From Pleomorphomonas sp. PLEO (GTDB lineage Bacteria; Pseudomonadota; Alphaproteobacteria; Rhizobiales; Pleomorphomonadaceae), in NCBI RefSeq assembly GCF_041320595.1, contig NZ_CP166625.1:3222001-3286000 (forward strand): DNA of 64,000 bases. Reading direction: 5' to 3'. Position 1 is the stretch's first letter. Every line of letters starts with the position of its first letter. The translations under genes were made by a program, and so were the position numbers. Shown here piece by piece: positions 26,177-34,193 of the stretch. The notes below the pieces were generated by a model. The model did no database searches. It was not told where the DNA came from and saw only the letters and a program-made list of their open reading frames with translations.

Positions 26177-27415
26177 TCAAAGGCCGCTGTTGTCGGCGGC
26201 GGTCTTCAGGGCGTCCTCGGGGCTCGATTGGCCGAGAAGGGCTTCCTGGATCGCCTGCTGCAAGGCGACCGAGATCTCCTGATATTTCGGCGTGGCCGGG
26301 CGCGGATACATGGCGGCAAGGCCGACCTTGGCGGCGGCGATCAGCTCTTCCTGGCCCTTGGTCACAGCCGGATCCGCATAGGAGGATGCCCAGATCGGCA
26401 GGCTGAGCTTGGCATAGGCGTTCTGCGTCTGCTGCGAGGTCATGAAGACGATATACTTCCACGCCTCGTCTTGGTGCTTGCTGGCAGTGGTCACGCCAAG
26501 GCCCATCGAGCCGTTGACCGCCGAGGCTTCGCTCTTTCCAGCGACGCCCGGTGCCGGCACCACGCCGACCTTGCCCGCGACCTTTGAATCCTTCGGGTCG
26601 TTGGCCATGTTGTACATGTAGGTCCAGTTGAGGGCGAAGGCGGCGTCGCCGTTCTCGAACACCTTGCGGACGTCTTCTTCCAGGAACTCCTTGGAGTTCG
26701 GATTGGTAACGCCGGACTTATAGGTGTCGACCATGTATTTCAGGGCGTCGAGACCGCCACCGGTCTGGAAAGCCGGCTTGCCGTCTTTCAGGAAGTCACC
26801 ACCAAAGGCGCTGACCAACGTGGTGTAGTCGCAGATGGCGGCTTCCGCCTGTGCCCAGCTCCAGGCAATCGGCGTCGCGAGGATGCCCTTGTCCTTGATG
26901 ATCTTGGCGTCGGCTGCGAGTTCGTCCCACGTCTTTGGCGGGTTGGCGATGCCTGCCTTGGTCAGGATTTCTTTGTTATAGAACAAGTACTTGGTGTCTA
27001 GAATCCATGGCATGCCGTAGAACTTGTCGCCGTATTTGACGGTGGTCCAGGCACCGGGCAGCACGCCCGCCTTCATGTCGTCGGTGATCTTGGGGGAGAC
27101 GTCGACCAGCACATTGTTGGCAGCGAATTCGGCCGGCCAGATCACGTCGAACAGCACGACGTCGTAGGCGTTGCCGGCGCCCTGGGCGAGCACGGTCTTG
27201 TCGTGCAGTCCCTCATAGGGAACGAACTCGAGATTGACCTTGATGTCTGGGTTGGTCTTGGTGAAGGCCTCGGTCATGGCGCGAACGTCGGCCTCGCTAT
27301 AGGCGGCCTGGGCCATGAACAGCGCGTTGATCTGGGTTTCGGCGAAAGCCGGAACGGAAAACGGTGCCGTCAGCAGCGTCGCTGAGAGGAGTGTCCTGCC
27401 GAAAAACCTGTTCAT
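26177..27415 (-). CDS. sugar ABC transporter extracellular binding protein (family 1)
   Basis: This 412-residue periplasmic receptor starts at ATG 27413-27415, with AGGGAGCC just upstream; the frame extends 20 codons further without a ribosome site. The signal peptide MNRFFGRTLLSATLLTAPFS ends at AFA near residue 25. The mature protein has family-1 features: VRAMTEAFTKTNPDIKVNLEFVPYEGLHDK, YDVVLFDVIWPAEFAANNVL, and GMPWILDTKYLFYNKEILTKAG. The family binds oligosaccharides, glycerol-phosphate or sugar derivatives. It is first in the operon and transcribed away from the ROK gene, with the palindrome at 27571-27591 between them. Confidence 0.9.
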   Translation of the reverse strand: MNRFFGRTLLSATLLTAPFSVPAFAETQINALFMAQAAYSEADVRAMTEAFTKTNPDIKVNLEFVPYEGLHDKTVLAQGAGNAYDVVLFDVIWPAEFAANNVLVDVSPKITDDMKAGVLPGAWTTVKYGDKFYGMPWILDTKYLFYNKEILTKAGIANPPKTWDELAADAKIIKDKGILATPIAWSWAQAEAAICDYTTLVSAFGGDFLKDGKPAFQTGGGLDALKYMVDTYKSGVTNPNSKEFLEEDVRKVFENGDAAFALNWTYMYNMANDPKDSKVAGKVGVVPAPGVAGKSEASAVNGSMGLGVTTASKHQDEAWKYIVFMTSQQTQNAYAKLSLPIWASSYADPAVTKGQEELIAAAKVGLAAMYPRPATPKYQEISVALQQAIQEALLGQSSPEDALKTAADNSGL

Positions 27416-27570
27416 TGTGGGCTCCCTTTGGTCGGTGACTACGCGGAAAGGATCGCGGCGACAACGAGCCGCCACGACCGGTCATTTGATGGCCCGGAGG
27501 GCCGCTGGACGGAGCGTCGTCACACCTTTGGGGTGGACTAGCGTTCCCCGGAACTCTGTCGGTTCCTTAT

Positions 27571-27591
27571 TAAGTCAAATTGCTTGACTTA
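27571..27591. promoter_or_regulatory. palindromic operator, probable ROK repressor site
   Basis: TAAGTCAA (27571-27578) and TTGACTTA (27584-27591) form a perfect 8-bp inverted repeat around ATTGC, in the 218-bp gap between the divergent binding-protein and ROK genes. Its size and position suit a repressor dimer controlling both directions. TTGACT within the right arm could also act as a -35 element for the ROK gene. Confidence 0.6.
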
Positions 27592-27633
27592 TTCGTGGGC
27601 GAAATATCAACTGCTGTCAAGATGGATTTGGGC

Positions 27634-28842
27634 ATGAACGAACAGCGGTCGATCCGCGCCAAGAGCGGTGCCAATAACGAGGGGACCAGCGCCCACAACC
27701 GGCGCGTCATCATCGACGCGCTGCGCGTGAATGGTGCCCTGTCGCGTGCCGACCTTGCCCGCGCCACCGGCCTTACCAAGCAGGCGGTGTCCAATCTGGT
27801 TGAAACGCTGGAGAACGAAGGTCTCGTCGCCTCCGAGGAATTGGTGCGCAAGGGCAGGGGGCAGCCGTCCACGCCCTATCGACTGGTCGCCGAGGGAGCC
27901 TATTCCATCGGCCTGCAGATCGATCGTCACATCAGCCGCGTCATTGTCGTCGACCTCGTCGGCAACATCCTGGCTCGCGCCATGGCCAAAGTGCCGCCTC
28001 GGTCGCCTGAGGAGGGTGCCCAGGTGGTGCTCGATCTTCTGGCGGGAGTCAGAACGGAGTTCAGCGCCGGCCGGCCGGATGCCGAGGCGCGTATCGCCGG
28101 CATCGGCGTCGCCATGCCTGGCCCCTTCGGCGTCGAGATCGCCGACGACAGCCTTTGGCTTATGCAGGCTTGGCAGAGCTTTCCGCTGCTGGATCGGCTC
28201 GCCGCCGGCACCGGCCTTGCCGTCAGCTTGCAGAACGACTCCGCCGCCTGCGCCACGGCCGAGCGCATGGTGGGCGCCGCCCAGGGCCTCGACCACGCCG
28301 TCTGCATCTATGTCGGCTACGGCATCGGGGCCGGCCTGATTCTTGGTGGCGAACTTTATGGCGGCGCCCATGGCAACGCTGGCGAGATCGGCATGGTGTT
28401 GTTCGGTGGGCCCGACAATCTGATACCGCTCGAGCACCGGGCGTCCATTGCCTCGCTCTACGCCATGGTTGGGATCGACCCGGCCGACCCCAAGCAGTTC
28501 GACAGGCTTGAAACGCTTATCTCGGCGGATGATCGACGCATTGCCGAATGGATCGAGCGGGCGGCGCACGACCTCAGGCTCGCGGTTCATACCGCCGAAA
28601 CGCTGTTCGATCCGCAAACCGTCATCCTTTCGAGCGGTGTGCCCGGCTCGTTGATGCCCAAGCTGGTCTCAGCCATCGAGCCGTTGCGTCCTTCTTTGTC
28701 GCCGACGCTGGACCGTGCCATCCCTCGACTGCGGCTCGGGATGACCGACCCTTGGGCTGTGGCAATTGGTGCGGCCGCCGATCCTATCCGTCGTGCCTTC
28801 GATCCCAGCTTCTCGGCCATCTTGAAGCGCCAGCGGGAATAA
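27634..28842 (+). CDS. ROK-family transcriptional regulator
   Basis: This regulator of about 402 residues has an N-terminal winged helix (NRRVIIDALRVNGALSRADLARATGLTKQAVSNLVETLENEGLV). A ROK sugar-kinase-like domain follows, with IAGIGVAMPGPFG, LQNDSAACATAE and GYGIGAGLILGGELYGGAHGNAGEIGMVL. The kinase-like signature lacks the usual cysteine-rich zinc motif after GEIG, as in several repressors that only sense sugars. The start at 27634 is favoured by a GGA six bases upstream and because earlier in-frame codons lie in the palindrome. It faces the six-gene sugar operon and presumably represses it until an inducer sugar binds. Confidence 0.87.
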   Translation: MNEQRSIRAKSGANNEGTSAHNRRVIIDALRVNGALSRADLARATGLTKQAVSNLVETLENEGLVASEELVRKGRGQPSTPYRLVAEGAYSIGLQIDRHISRVIVVDLVGNILARAMAKVPPRSPEEGAQVVLDLLAGVRTEFSAGRPDAEARIAGIGVAMPGPFGVEIADDSLWLMQAWQSFPLLDRLAAGTGLAVSLQNDSAACATAERMVGAAQGLDHAVCIYVGYGIGAGLILGGELYGGAHGNAGEIGMVLFGGPDNLIPLEHRASIASLYAMVGIDPADPKQFDRLETLISADDRRIAEWIERAAHDLRLAVHTAETLFDPQTVILSSGVPGSLMPKLVSAIEPLRPSLSPTLDRAIPRLRLGMTDPWAVAIGAAADPIRRAFDPSFSAILKRQRE

Positions 28843-28857
28843 TCTGCCGCCGGCCCA

Positions 28858-28881
28858 ACAATTTTCCTGACAGAGAATTGT
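28858..28881. promoter_or_regulatory. inverted repeat upstream of the dimethylargininase cluster
   Basis: ACAATT (28858-28863) and AATTGT (28876-28881) are exact inverted arms with a 12-bp spacer, in the 125-bp gap before the first binding-protein gene. It could be an operator. The arms are short, so chance is possible. Confidence 0.25.
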
Positions 28882-28967
28882 CATCCCCTCCTGTTTGCCG
28901 CTAATCTTTCAGCGGTGTGGGCAAAGAGATAAACCGGCCCATAGCGCTTCCAGGGGAACCAAGCACC

Positions 28968-29747
28968 ATGAACAACCGCATCATTCGCGGCCTTGCCGCC
29001 GCCGCACTCCTCGCTGGTTGGGCCGTTGCCGCCCATGCCGAGGAAACGCTGAAAATTGGCACCGAGGGAGCCTATCCGCCCTTCAACTACGTAGACACCG
29101 ACGGCTCCATCAAGGGCTTTGACGTCGAGATCGGCCTCGCCCTTTGCGCCAAGATGAAGGTCAAGTGCGAGGTGGTGGCCCAGGATTGGGACGGCATCAT
29201 TCCGGCGCTGCTCGCCAAGAAATACGACATGATCATCGCCTCGATGTTCATCACCGAAGAGCGCAAGAAGGTCGTCGATTTCACCAAGCCTTACTATAAG
29301 GCCGCGATGACCCACGTCGTTCCCAAGGACAGCGGTCTCACTGAGTTCTCCGACGCGGCGCTTTCCGGCAAGATTATTGGTGCGCAGGCCGGCACCACGC
29401 AGGCCGAATATATCGAAAAGACCTATCCGAGCGCCACTTTGAAGACATATCCGACGCAGGACGAGGCCAATCTCGACCTGGCTGCCGGTCGCCTCGACAT
29501 GCAGGTCGGCGATTTCCTGCCGATGTTCGACTGGGTGAGCAAAGAGGCCGGTGCCTGCTGCAAGCTGGCCGGTGAGCCGATCACCGATCCAGCTTTCGTC
29601 GGTGAGGGCGTCGGTATCGCCGTCCGCAAGGAAGATGGTGCGCTGAAGGAAGCCATCAACAAGGCGATCGACGAAGTCGTGGCCGATGGCACCTATAAGA
29701 CGATCAACGACAAGTATTTCAAGATCAATCTCTATTCGCTGAAGTGA
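28968..29747 (+). CDS. polar amino acid ABC transporter binding protein (Lys/Arg/opine type)
   Basis: This 259-residue periplasmic protein has a signal peptide ending at AHA near residue 24. Family-3 binding-protein features follow: LKIGTEGAYPPFNYVDTDGSIKGFDVEIG, CEVVAQDWDGIIPALLAKKYD and SMFITEERKKVVDFTKPYY. Residues of this group (Lys-Arg-Orn/octopine-nopaline receptors) bind the guanidino or amino side chain. CAGGGGAA precedes the ATG at 28968; an in-frame GTG at 28917 would place 17 residues before the signal peptide. A strong hairpin follows the gene. Next to ddaH, methylarginine or arginine is the likely ligand. Confidence 0.9.
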   Translation: MNNRIIRGLAAAALLAGWAVAAHAEETLKIGTEGAYPPFNYVDTDGSIKGFDVEIGLALCAKMKVKCEVVAQDWDGIIPALLAKKYDMIIASMFITEERKKVVDFTKPYYKAAMTHVVPKDSGLTEFSDAALSGKIIGAQAGTTQAEYIEKTYPSATLKTYPTQDEANLDLAAGRLDMQVGDFLPMFDWVSKEAGACCKLAGEPITDPAFVGEGVGIAVRKEDGALKEAINKAIDEVVADGTYKTINDKYFKINLYSLK

Positions 29748-29751
29748 GTTC

Positions 29752-29777
29752 GATGCAGGGCGTTCGCGTCCTGCATC
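29752..29777 (+). promoter_or_regulatory. hairpin with UUCG loop after the first binding-protein gene
   Basis: GATGCAGG (29752-29759) pairs with CCTGCATC (29770-29777). GCG/CGT extends the stem to a TTCG tetraloop (29763-29766), giving 11 pairs including one G-T. No T-run follows. It probably stabilises the binding-protein mRNA or attenuates read-through. Confidence 0.55.
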
Positions 29778-29906
29778 CCATCAATCCGCGCTGGTCGGAG
29801 GATTTCCGGCCGGCATCCGTCTTTACACGAAGGACAATGCCCCTTCCGGTTGTTGCACCTTGACGGACGGTTCGTCTATGACAGCGCTTTCCATCAAGGT
29901 GTCAGA

Positions 29907-30701
29907 ATGGCCAGCTTCCTTCCCGTCTATCGTTTCGATTCTTTCATCGTCCGTACGCCGTCGTCTTCGGTGGTCAATGGCCTCCGCGCCGACGATCGTG
30001 GCAATCCGACATACGCTGGCGTTCTTGCCGAGCATGCGGCTTATATCCACGCAGTGAGTCTCGCCGGTGTCGAGGTGACGGTGCTGCCGCCGCTGGAAGC
30101 CTTCCCCGACTCCATCTTCGTTGAAGACCCGGCTCTGGTATTCCCTGAGGGCGCCATCCTGCTGCGTCCGGGTGCCCAGACGCGCGCCGGCGAGACCGCC
30201 AAGATCGCTCCGGTGCTGAAGCGCCTGTTCTCGACGGTGCTCGACTTGCCTCGTGGCTTTGCCGATGGCGGCGACGTGCTGACCACCCAAAGAACCGTGA
30301 TGATCGGCCTCTCGGCCCGTACCAATCGCGAGGGCGCCGAGGCGTTGATCGAATGTCTTGCCAAACTCGACCGTAAGGGCGAGATCGTCGAAACTCCCAA
30401 GGATGTGCTGCATTTCAAGACCGATTGCTCGCTTCTGGACGAGGAAACGGTGCTGACTACCGAGCGTCTCGAGCGTTCCGGCGTCTTCAAAGGCTTCAAG
30501 ACGCTGCTGGTCCCGGCGGGCGAGGAAGCGGCTGCCAATGCGCTGCGCGTCAATGACGTGGTCTTCGTCGGCTCCGACTATCCGCGCACTGCCGAGCTGC
30601 TGACGGCCAATGGCTTCAACGTGGTGCCACTCAAGACCACGGAAATCGGCAAGATCGACGCCGGTCTCTCCTGCATGTCGCTGCGTTGGCATCGCGGCTG
30701 A
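29907..30701 (+). CDS. ddaH: N(G),N(G)-dimethylarginine dimethylaminohydrolase
   Basis: This cytoplasmic enzyme hydrolyses asymmetric dimethyl- or monomethylarginine to citrulline and methylamines. The 264-residue protein carries the family residues: FPDSIFVEDPAL (67-78) for substrate guanidinium contact, GFADGGDVL (118-125), the catalytic His169 in DVLHFKTDCS, and the nucleophile Cys256 in SCMSLRW. Length is close to Pseudomonas DDAH (254). ATG 29907 is preferred over the frame start at 29850, which would add a non-homologous 19-residue lead. It lies between two amino-acid-type binding-protein genes, implying uptake and breakdown of methylated arginines. An arginine-deiminase-like activity is less likely at this length. 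Confidence 0.87.
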   Translation: MASFLPVYRFDSFIVRTPSSSVVNGLRADDRGNPTYAGVLAEHAAYIHAVSLAGVEVTVLPPLEAFPDSIFVEDPALVFPEGAILLRPGAQTRAGETAKIAPVLKRLFSTVLDLPRGFADGGDVLTTQRTVMIGLSARTNREGAEALIECLAKLDRKGEIVETPKDVLHFKTDCSLLDEETVLTTERLERSGVFKGFKTLLVPAGEEAAANALRVNDVVFVGSDYPRTAELLTANGFNVVPLKTTEIGKIDAGLSCMSLRWHRG

Positions 30702-30748
30702 GCCTGCCGTCCAAGCAATTGATGTCAAGGAAAAGGGGAACGTCCCAA

Positions 30749-31546
30749 ATGTCGAATATCGTTGTGAAAGCGGCCCTGGCGATTGCCATCGCCTCATCGG
30801 TTGCCCTGCCGGCGTTGGCTGAGGATGTGATCAGGCTCGGCATGACGCCGGAGCCCTATCTGCCGTTCGGCCAAGTCAACGCCGCCGGCCAGTGGGAAGG
30901 CATCGAGGCCGACATCACTCACGTTCTCTGCGAGCGCATGCAGGTGAAGTGCGAGATTTCCGCCATGGCCTTTGATGGCCTGTTGCCGGCGCTGAAGGAA
31001 AACAAGCTCGACGTGGTGGTCGGCGCCTTCTCGATCACCGACGAGCGCAAGCAGACGGTGGACTTCAGCGCCTCCTACTACACCGAGGGCACTTCGCTGG
31101 TCGGCCCGAAGGCCGAGAGCTTCACCGTCGGCACCGTCGATGCGCCCGATGGTAGCAAGATCCTCGATCCCAAGGCCTTCGAGGGCAAGATCGTCGGCGT
31201 GCAGGCGTCGACCGTGCAGCACCAGTACCTGACCAAGTACTATCCTCAGGTCGAGGTGAAGGCCTACGATACCGCCGACAACTCGATGGCCGATCTGGCC
31301 GCTGGCCGTATCGATTTCGTGCTGTCGCCCGATCTTTATCTGCACACCTTCCTTGCAACGCCGCAGGGCGCCGACTTCGACATCAAGGCCGCCGCGCCCG
31401 ATAACAAGACGCTCGGCGAGGGCGTTGGCTACGTCGTCAAGAAGGGCGACGCGGCGACACTGAAGAAGGTCGACGATGCGCTTGCCTCGATCAAAGCCGA
31501 CGGCACGCTCGACAAGAGCATTGCCCATTGGGTCGACGGCAAATAA
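30749..31546 (+). CDS. polar amino acid ABC transporter binding protein, second copy
   Basis: This 265-residue periplasmic protein has signal peptide MSNIVVKAALAIAIASSVAL ending ALA near residue 24. It shows the family-3 pattern IRLGMTPEPYLPFGQVNAAGQWEGIEADI, AMAFDGLLPALKENKLDVVVGAFSITDERKQTVDFSASYY. It is only distantly similar to the first binding protein at 28968, so the two may recognise different ligands for one permease pair. AAAGGGGAA lies upstream of ATG 30749; the frame opens further 5' without a ribosome site. A hairpin with T-run follows, suggesting it is made in excess over the permeases. Confidence 0.9.
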   Translation: MSNIVVKAALAIAIASSVALPALAEDVIRLGMTPEPYLPFGQVNAAGQWEGIEADITHVLCERMQVKCEISAMAFDGLLPALKENKLDVVVGAFSITDERKQTVDFSASYYTEGTSLVGPKAESFTVGTVDAPDGSKILDPKAFEGKIVGVQASTVQHQYLTKYYPQVEVKAYDTADNSMADLAAGRIDFVLSPDLYLHTFLATPQGADFDIKAAAPDNKTLGEGVGYVVKKGDAATLKKVDDALASIKADGTLDKSIAHWVDGK

Positions 31547-31556
31547 GCCGTGATAT

Positions 31557-31597
31557 CCGCCGCCGCCCTTTAATCGGGCCGGCGGCGGTTTTCTTTT
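31557..31597 (+). terminator. intrinsic terminator/attenuator between binding protein and permeases
   Basis: CCGCCGCCGCCC (31557-31568) pairs with GGGCCGGCGGCGG (31576-31588) with a single bulged base, followed directly by TTTTCTTTT (31589-31597). Lying inside the cluster, it should lower permease transcription relative to the binding protein. Confidence 0.75.
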
Positions 31598-31609
31598 GCG
31601 GATGGCGCG

Positions 31610-32323
31610 ATGGATGGCACTCTTTCACTGCTGAGCTGGGGCGATACGGGGTGGAGCGACGATCTCTTCTGGGGCATCGTCACCACGCTCAAGGTATCGG
31701 TGTCAGCCTATCTGATCGCGTTGGTGTTTGGCGCGGTCTGTGCGGTCGGCAAGCAGTCGTCCTGGCGGGCCGTTCGTTTCCTTGCCGGCGTCTACACCAC
31801 GGTGGTGAGGGCGCTGCCGGAACTCCTGGTCATCCTGCTGCTCTATTTCTCCATTGCCTCGGGTATCGAGCGGCTGGTGAAAGGTTTCGGCCTTGCCGGT
31901 GACAATTTCCAGGTCAGCCCATTCTGGGCGGCGGTGGTGGCGCTGGCCTTCGTCTCAGGCGCTTTCATGGCTGAGGTGTTGCGCGCCGCCTATCTTGCCG
32001 TACCACTCGGACAGATCGAGGCGGGGCTGGCCCTCGGCATGCACCGATGGATCATTCTCATCCGCATTGTTGCACCACAGATGGTTCGTCACGCCATACC
32101 CGGCATGGGGAATCTCTGGCTGGAGATGACCAAGGAAAGCGCCATTATTTCCGTGCTCGGCGCCTTCAACGATCTGCTCTATGTCGGGTATCGTGCGGCG
32201 GCCGGTACACGGCAATACATCTTTTTCTATGGTTTAACCGCCGTGCTGTTCTTGATGCTTACGGCGGTGTCGGTCTGGGTCATTTCCCGTCTCGAGCGGC
32301 GCTTCTCGCGGGGCTACCGCTGA
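31610..32323 (+). CDS. polar amino acid ABC transporter permease (HisQ/OccQ type)
   Basis: This 237-residue inner-membrane protein has five predicted helices. The coupling region QIEAGLALGMHRWIILIRIVAPQMVRHAIPGMGNLWLEMTKESA matches the EAA loop of amino-acid permeases. VYTTVVRALPELLVILLLYF matches the family's RGTPLL-type segment. It pairs with the next gene product, whose ATG overlaps its TGA (TGATG). No ATP-binding gene accompanies the pair in this cluster. Confidence 0.92.
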   Translation: MDGTLSLLSWGDTGWSDDLFWGIVTTLKVSVSAYLIALVFGAVCAVGKQSSWRAVRFLAGVYTTVVRALPELLVILLLYFSIASGIERLVKGFGLAGDNFQVSPFWAAVVALAFVSGAFMAEVLRAAYLAVPLGQIEAGLALGMHRWIILIRIVAPQMVRHAIPGMGNLWLEMTKESAIISVLGAFNDLLYVGYRAAAGTRQYIFFYGLTAVLFLMLTAVSVWVISRLERRFSRGYR

Positions 32324-33036
32324 TGGAGGTCCTTGCCCGCGTTTTCTCGTTCTTGCCGTCTCTTCTGGCTGCCATGCCGCTGACGCTGTTCCTGACGGTG
32401 ACCGGCGTCATCTTCGGTCTCCTGATGGGAACTGCGACGGCTGTCGCCATGGTCTACGGCTCTCGGATCTCGGCTTGGCCTGCCAAGGCCTTTACCTTCG
32501 CTTTTCGCGGCACGCCGCTTCTGGTCCAGCTCTATCTCATCTACTACGGGCTGGGGCAGGTGCTGCCCGGTACCTTCATCCGCCATTCCTTCCTGTGGCC
32601 TTATCTGCGCGACGGTCTCTGGTACGCGGTGTTCGCGCTGTCGCTCAATCAGGCTGCCTATAATGCCGAGGTGATCCGGGGTGCCATCCTTGCCGTGCCC
32701 AAGGGGCAGACCGAAGCGGCGATGGCAGTGGGCATGCGCCCCTTCACCATCCTCTGGCGTATCACGCTGCCGCAGGCTCTGCGGCTCTGCCTGCCGGTGT
32801 TGACCTCGGACGTCATCATTCTCCTGAAGTCCACCTCACTCGCTTCGACGATCACCATCATGGAGATGATGGGCACGGCGCGCATGCTGCAGCGTCAGTC
32901 GCTGTTGATCTTCGAGCCGCTGATCGCCGCTGGACTTCTCTACTTCGCCGTTGTCGTGGTGCTGACGCGTGTCATGGCCGAGGTCGAGCGCCGGCTGACG
33001 CTCTATCGCCAGCCGGCGCGGCCGCAACAGGGGTAG
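32323..33036 (+). CDS. polar amino acid ABC transporter permease (HisM/OccM type)
   Basis: This 237-residue protein contains FAFRGTPLLVQLYLIYYGLGQVLPG and the EAA loop KGQTEAAMAVGMRPFTILWRITLPQALRLCLPVLTSDVIILLKSTSLAS, both typical of HisM/OccM-type permeases. The true start is the ATG at 32323 overlapping the previous stop; the frame happens to stay open upstream. It completes the membrane channel with the preceding permease. The M20 amidohydrolase gene begins four bases after its TAG, so transport and hydrolysis are co-transcribed. Confidence 0.92.
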   Translation: MEVLARVFSFLPSLLAAMPLTLFLTVTGVIFGLLMGTATAVAMVYGSRISAWPAKAFTFAFRGTPLLVQLYLIYYGLGQVLPGTFIRHSFLWPYLRDGLWYAVFALSLNQAAYNAEVIRGAILAVPKGQTEAAMAVGMRPFTILWRITLPQALRLCLPVLTSDVIILLKSTSLASTITIMEMMGTARMLQRQSLLIFEPLIAAGLLYFAVVVVLTRVMAEVERRLTLYRQPARPQQG

Positions 33037-33039
33037 ATC

Positions 33040-34191
33040 ATGGACGAAGCCGTCTTCGGTGCCTTCCTGCCGGAACTGGTTGCCATCCGTCGTCGCCTGC
33101 ATCAGATGCCGGAGACCGGCTATGAGGAGCGGCAGACCTCGGCTTTCGTTGCCGATCTGCTGTCGGGTTGGGGTCTCTCGGTGACGCGCGACATTGCCGC
33201 CACCGGTGTTGTTGCCACCCTCGATCGTGGCGGCGACGGCCGGGCCATCGGGCTCAGAGCCGACATGGACGGGCTACTGGTCCTTGAGGAGACCGGCGTG
33301 CCTTATGCCAGCCGCACGCCGGGCATGATGCATGCCTGTGGTCACGACGGCCATACGACCATGCTGATCGGCGCCGCCTTCCGCCTCCTCAACGACACCG
33401 ACTTCCGGGGCAAGGTGCGCTTCATCTTCCAGCCGGCCGAGGAGACGGCCGGTGGTGCCGCGCGGATGATCGAGGAGGGCCTGTTCGAGCGCTTTCCTTG
33501 CGACGCCGTCTTTGCGCTGCACAACTATCCGGGCCTAGCGGCCGGTCGCTTCTCGGCCCGGCCCGGAGCGATGATGGCAGCGATCGACGCGGCAACACTC
33601 ACCGTGCGCGGTGCCGGCGGCCATGGGGCTCGCCCCGAAGATACCGTCGATCCGGTGGTCGCCGCGGCGAGCATCGTCATGGCCTTGCAGACGGCTGTCT
33701 CGCGCAATGTGCCGCCGCAGGAAGCGGGCGTCATCACGGTCGGTGCTTTTCATGCCGGCTCGGCCTGCAACGTCATTCCCGACGAGGCGGTGCTGGAGGT
33801 GAGCTTGCGCGCCACCGATCCTGCTGTCCGCACGCGACTATGCCGGCGGTTCGAAGAGATCTCTCGTGCGCAAGCGGCAAGCTTCGGTGCCGAGGCACAT
33901 ATCGCTTGGCAGGTTGGCTATCCGGTGACCATGAATGACGCTGCCTCGGTCGACCTGGCGGCTGATGTGATCCGCGACACGTTCGGCAATGACGCCTTCG
34001 AGCCGCTCGATCGACCGATGATGGGCAGCGAAGACTTTGCCTTCATGCTGGAGAAGGTGCGGGGGGCCTATCTGTTCCTCGGCAATGGCGACAGCGCAGG
34101 GCTGCACAGCAGCCGCTACGACTTCAACGACGCGCTGCTCGACCGCGGCCCCGCTTTTTTGCACGCACTGGCACGACGCTTTTTCGGCTGA
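33040..34191 (+). CDS. M20D-family amidohydrolase (hippurate hydrolase-like)
   Basis: This 383-residue zinc/manganese peptidase-like enzyme cleaves N-acyl or amide bonds of amino acids in the cytoplasm. Metal and catalytic residues visible are DMDG near 75, MHACGHDGH with Cys100 and His102, FQPAEET near 140, and GSEDFAFM near the C-terminus. The dimerisation domain lies between about residues 180 and 295 (GGHGARPEDTVDPVVAAA). The Cys in HACGH is typical of M20D members (IAA-amino acid, hippurate and N-acetyl-diaminopimelate hydrolases). Coupled to an importer and ddaH, it may deacylate an arginine derivative, but the substrate is not determinable. Confidence 0.87.
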   Translation: MDEAVFGAFLPELVAIRRRLHQMPETGYEERQTSAFVADLLSGWGLSVTRDIAATGVVATLDRGGDGRAIGLRADMDGLLVLEETGVPYASRTPGMMHACGHDGHTTMLIGAAFRLLNDTDFRGKVRFIFQPAEETAGGAARMIEEGLFERFPCDAVFALHNYPGLAAGRFSARPGAMMAAIDAATLTVRGAGGHGARPEDTVDPVVAAASIVMALQTAVSRNVPPQEAGVITVGAFHAGSACNVIPDEAVLEVSLRATDPAVRTRLCRRFEEISRAQAASFGAEAHIAWQVGYPVTMNDAASVDLAADVIRDTFGNDAFEPLDRPMMGSEDFAFMLEKVRGAYLFLGNGDSAGLHSSRYDFNDALLDRGPAFLHALARRFFG

Positions 34192-34193
34192 TC

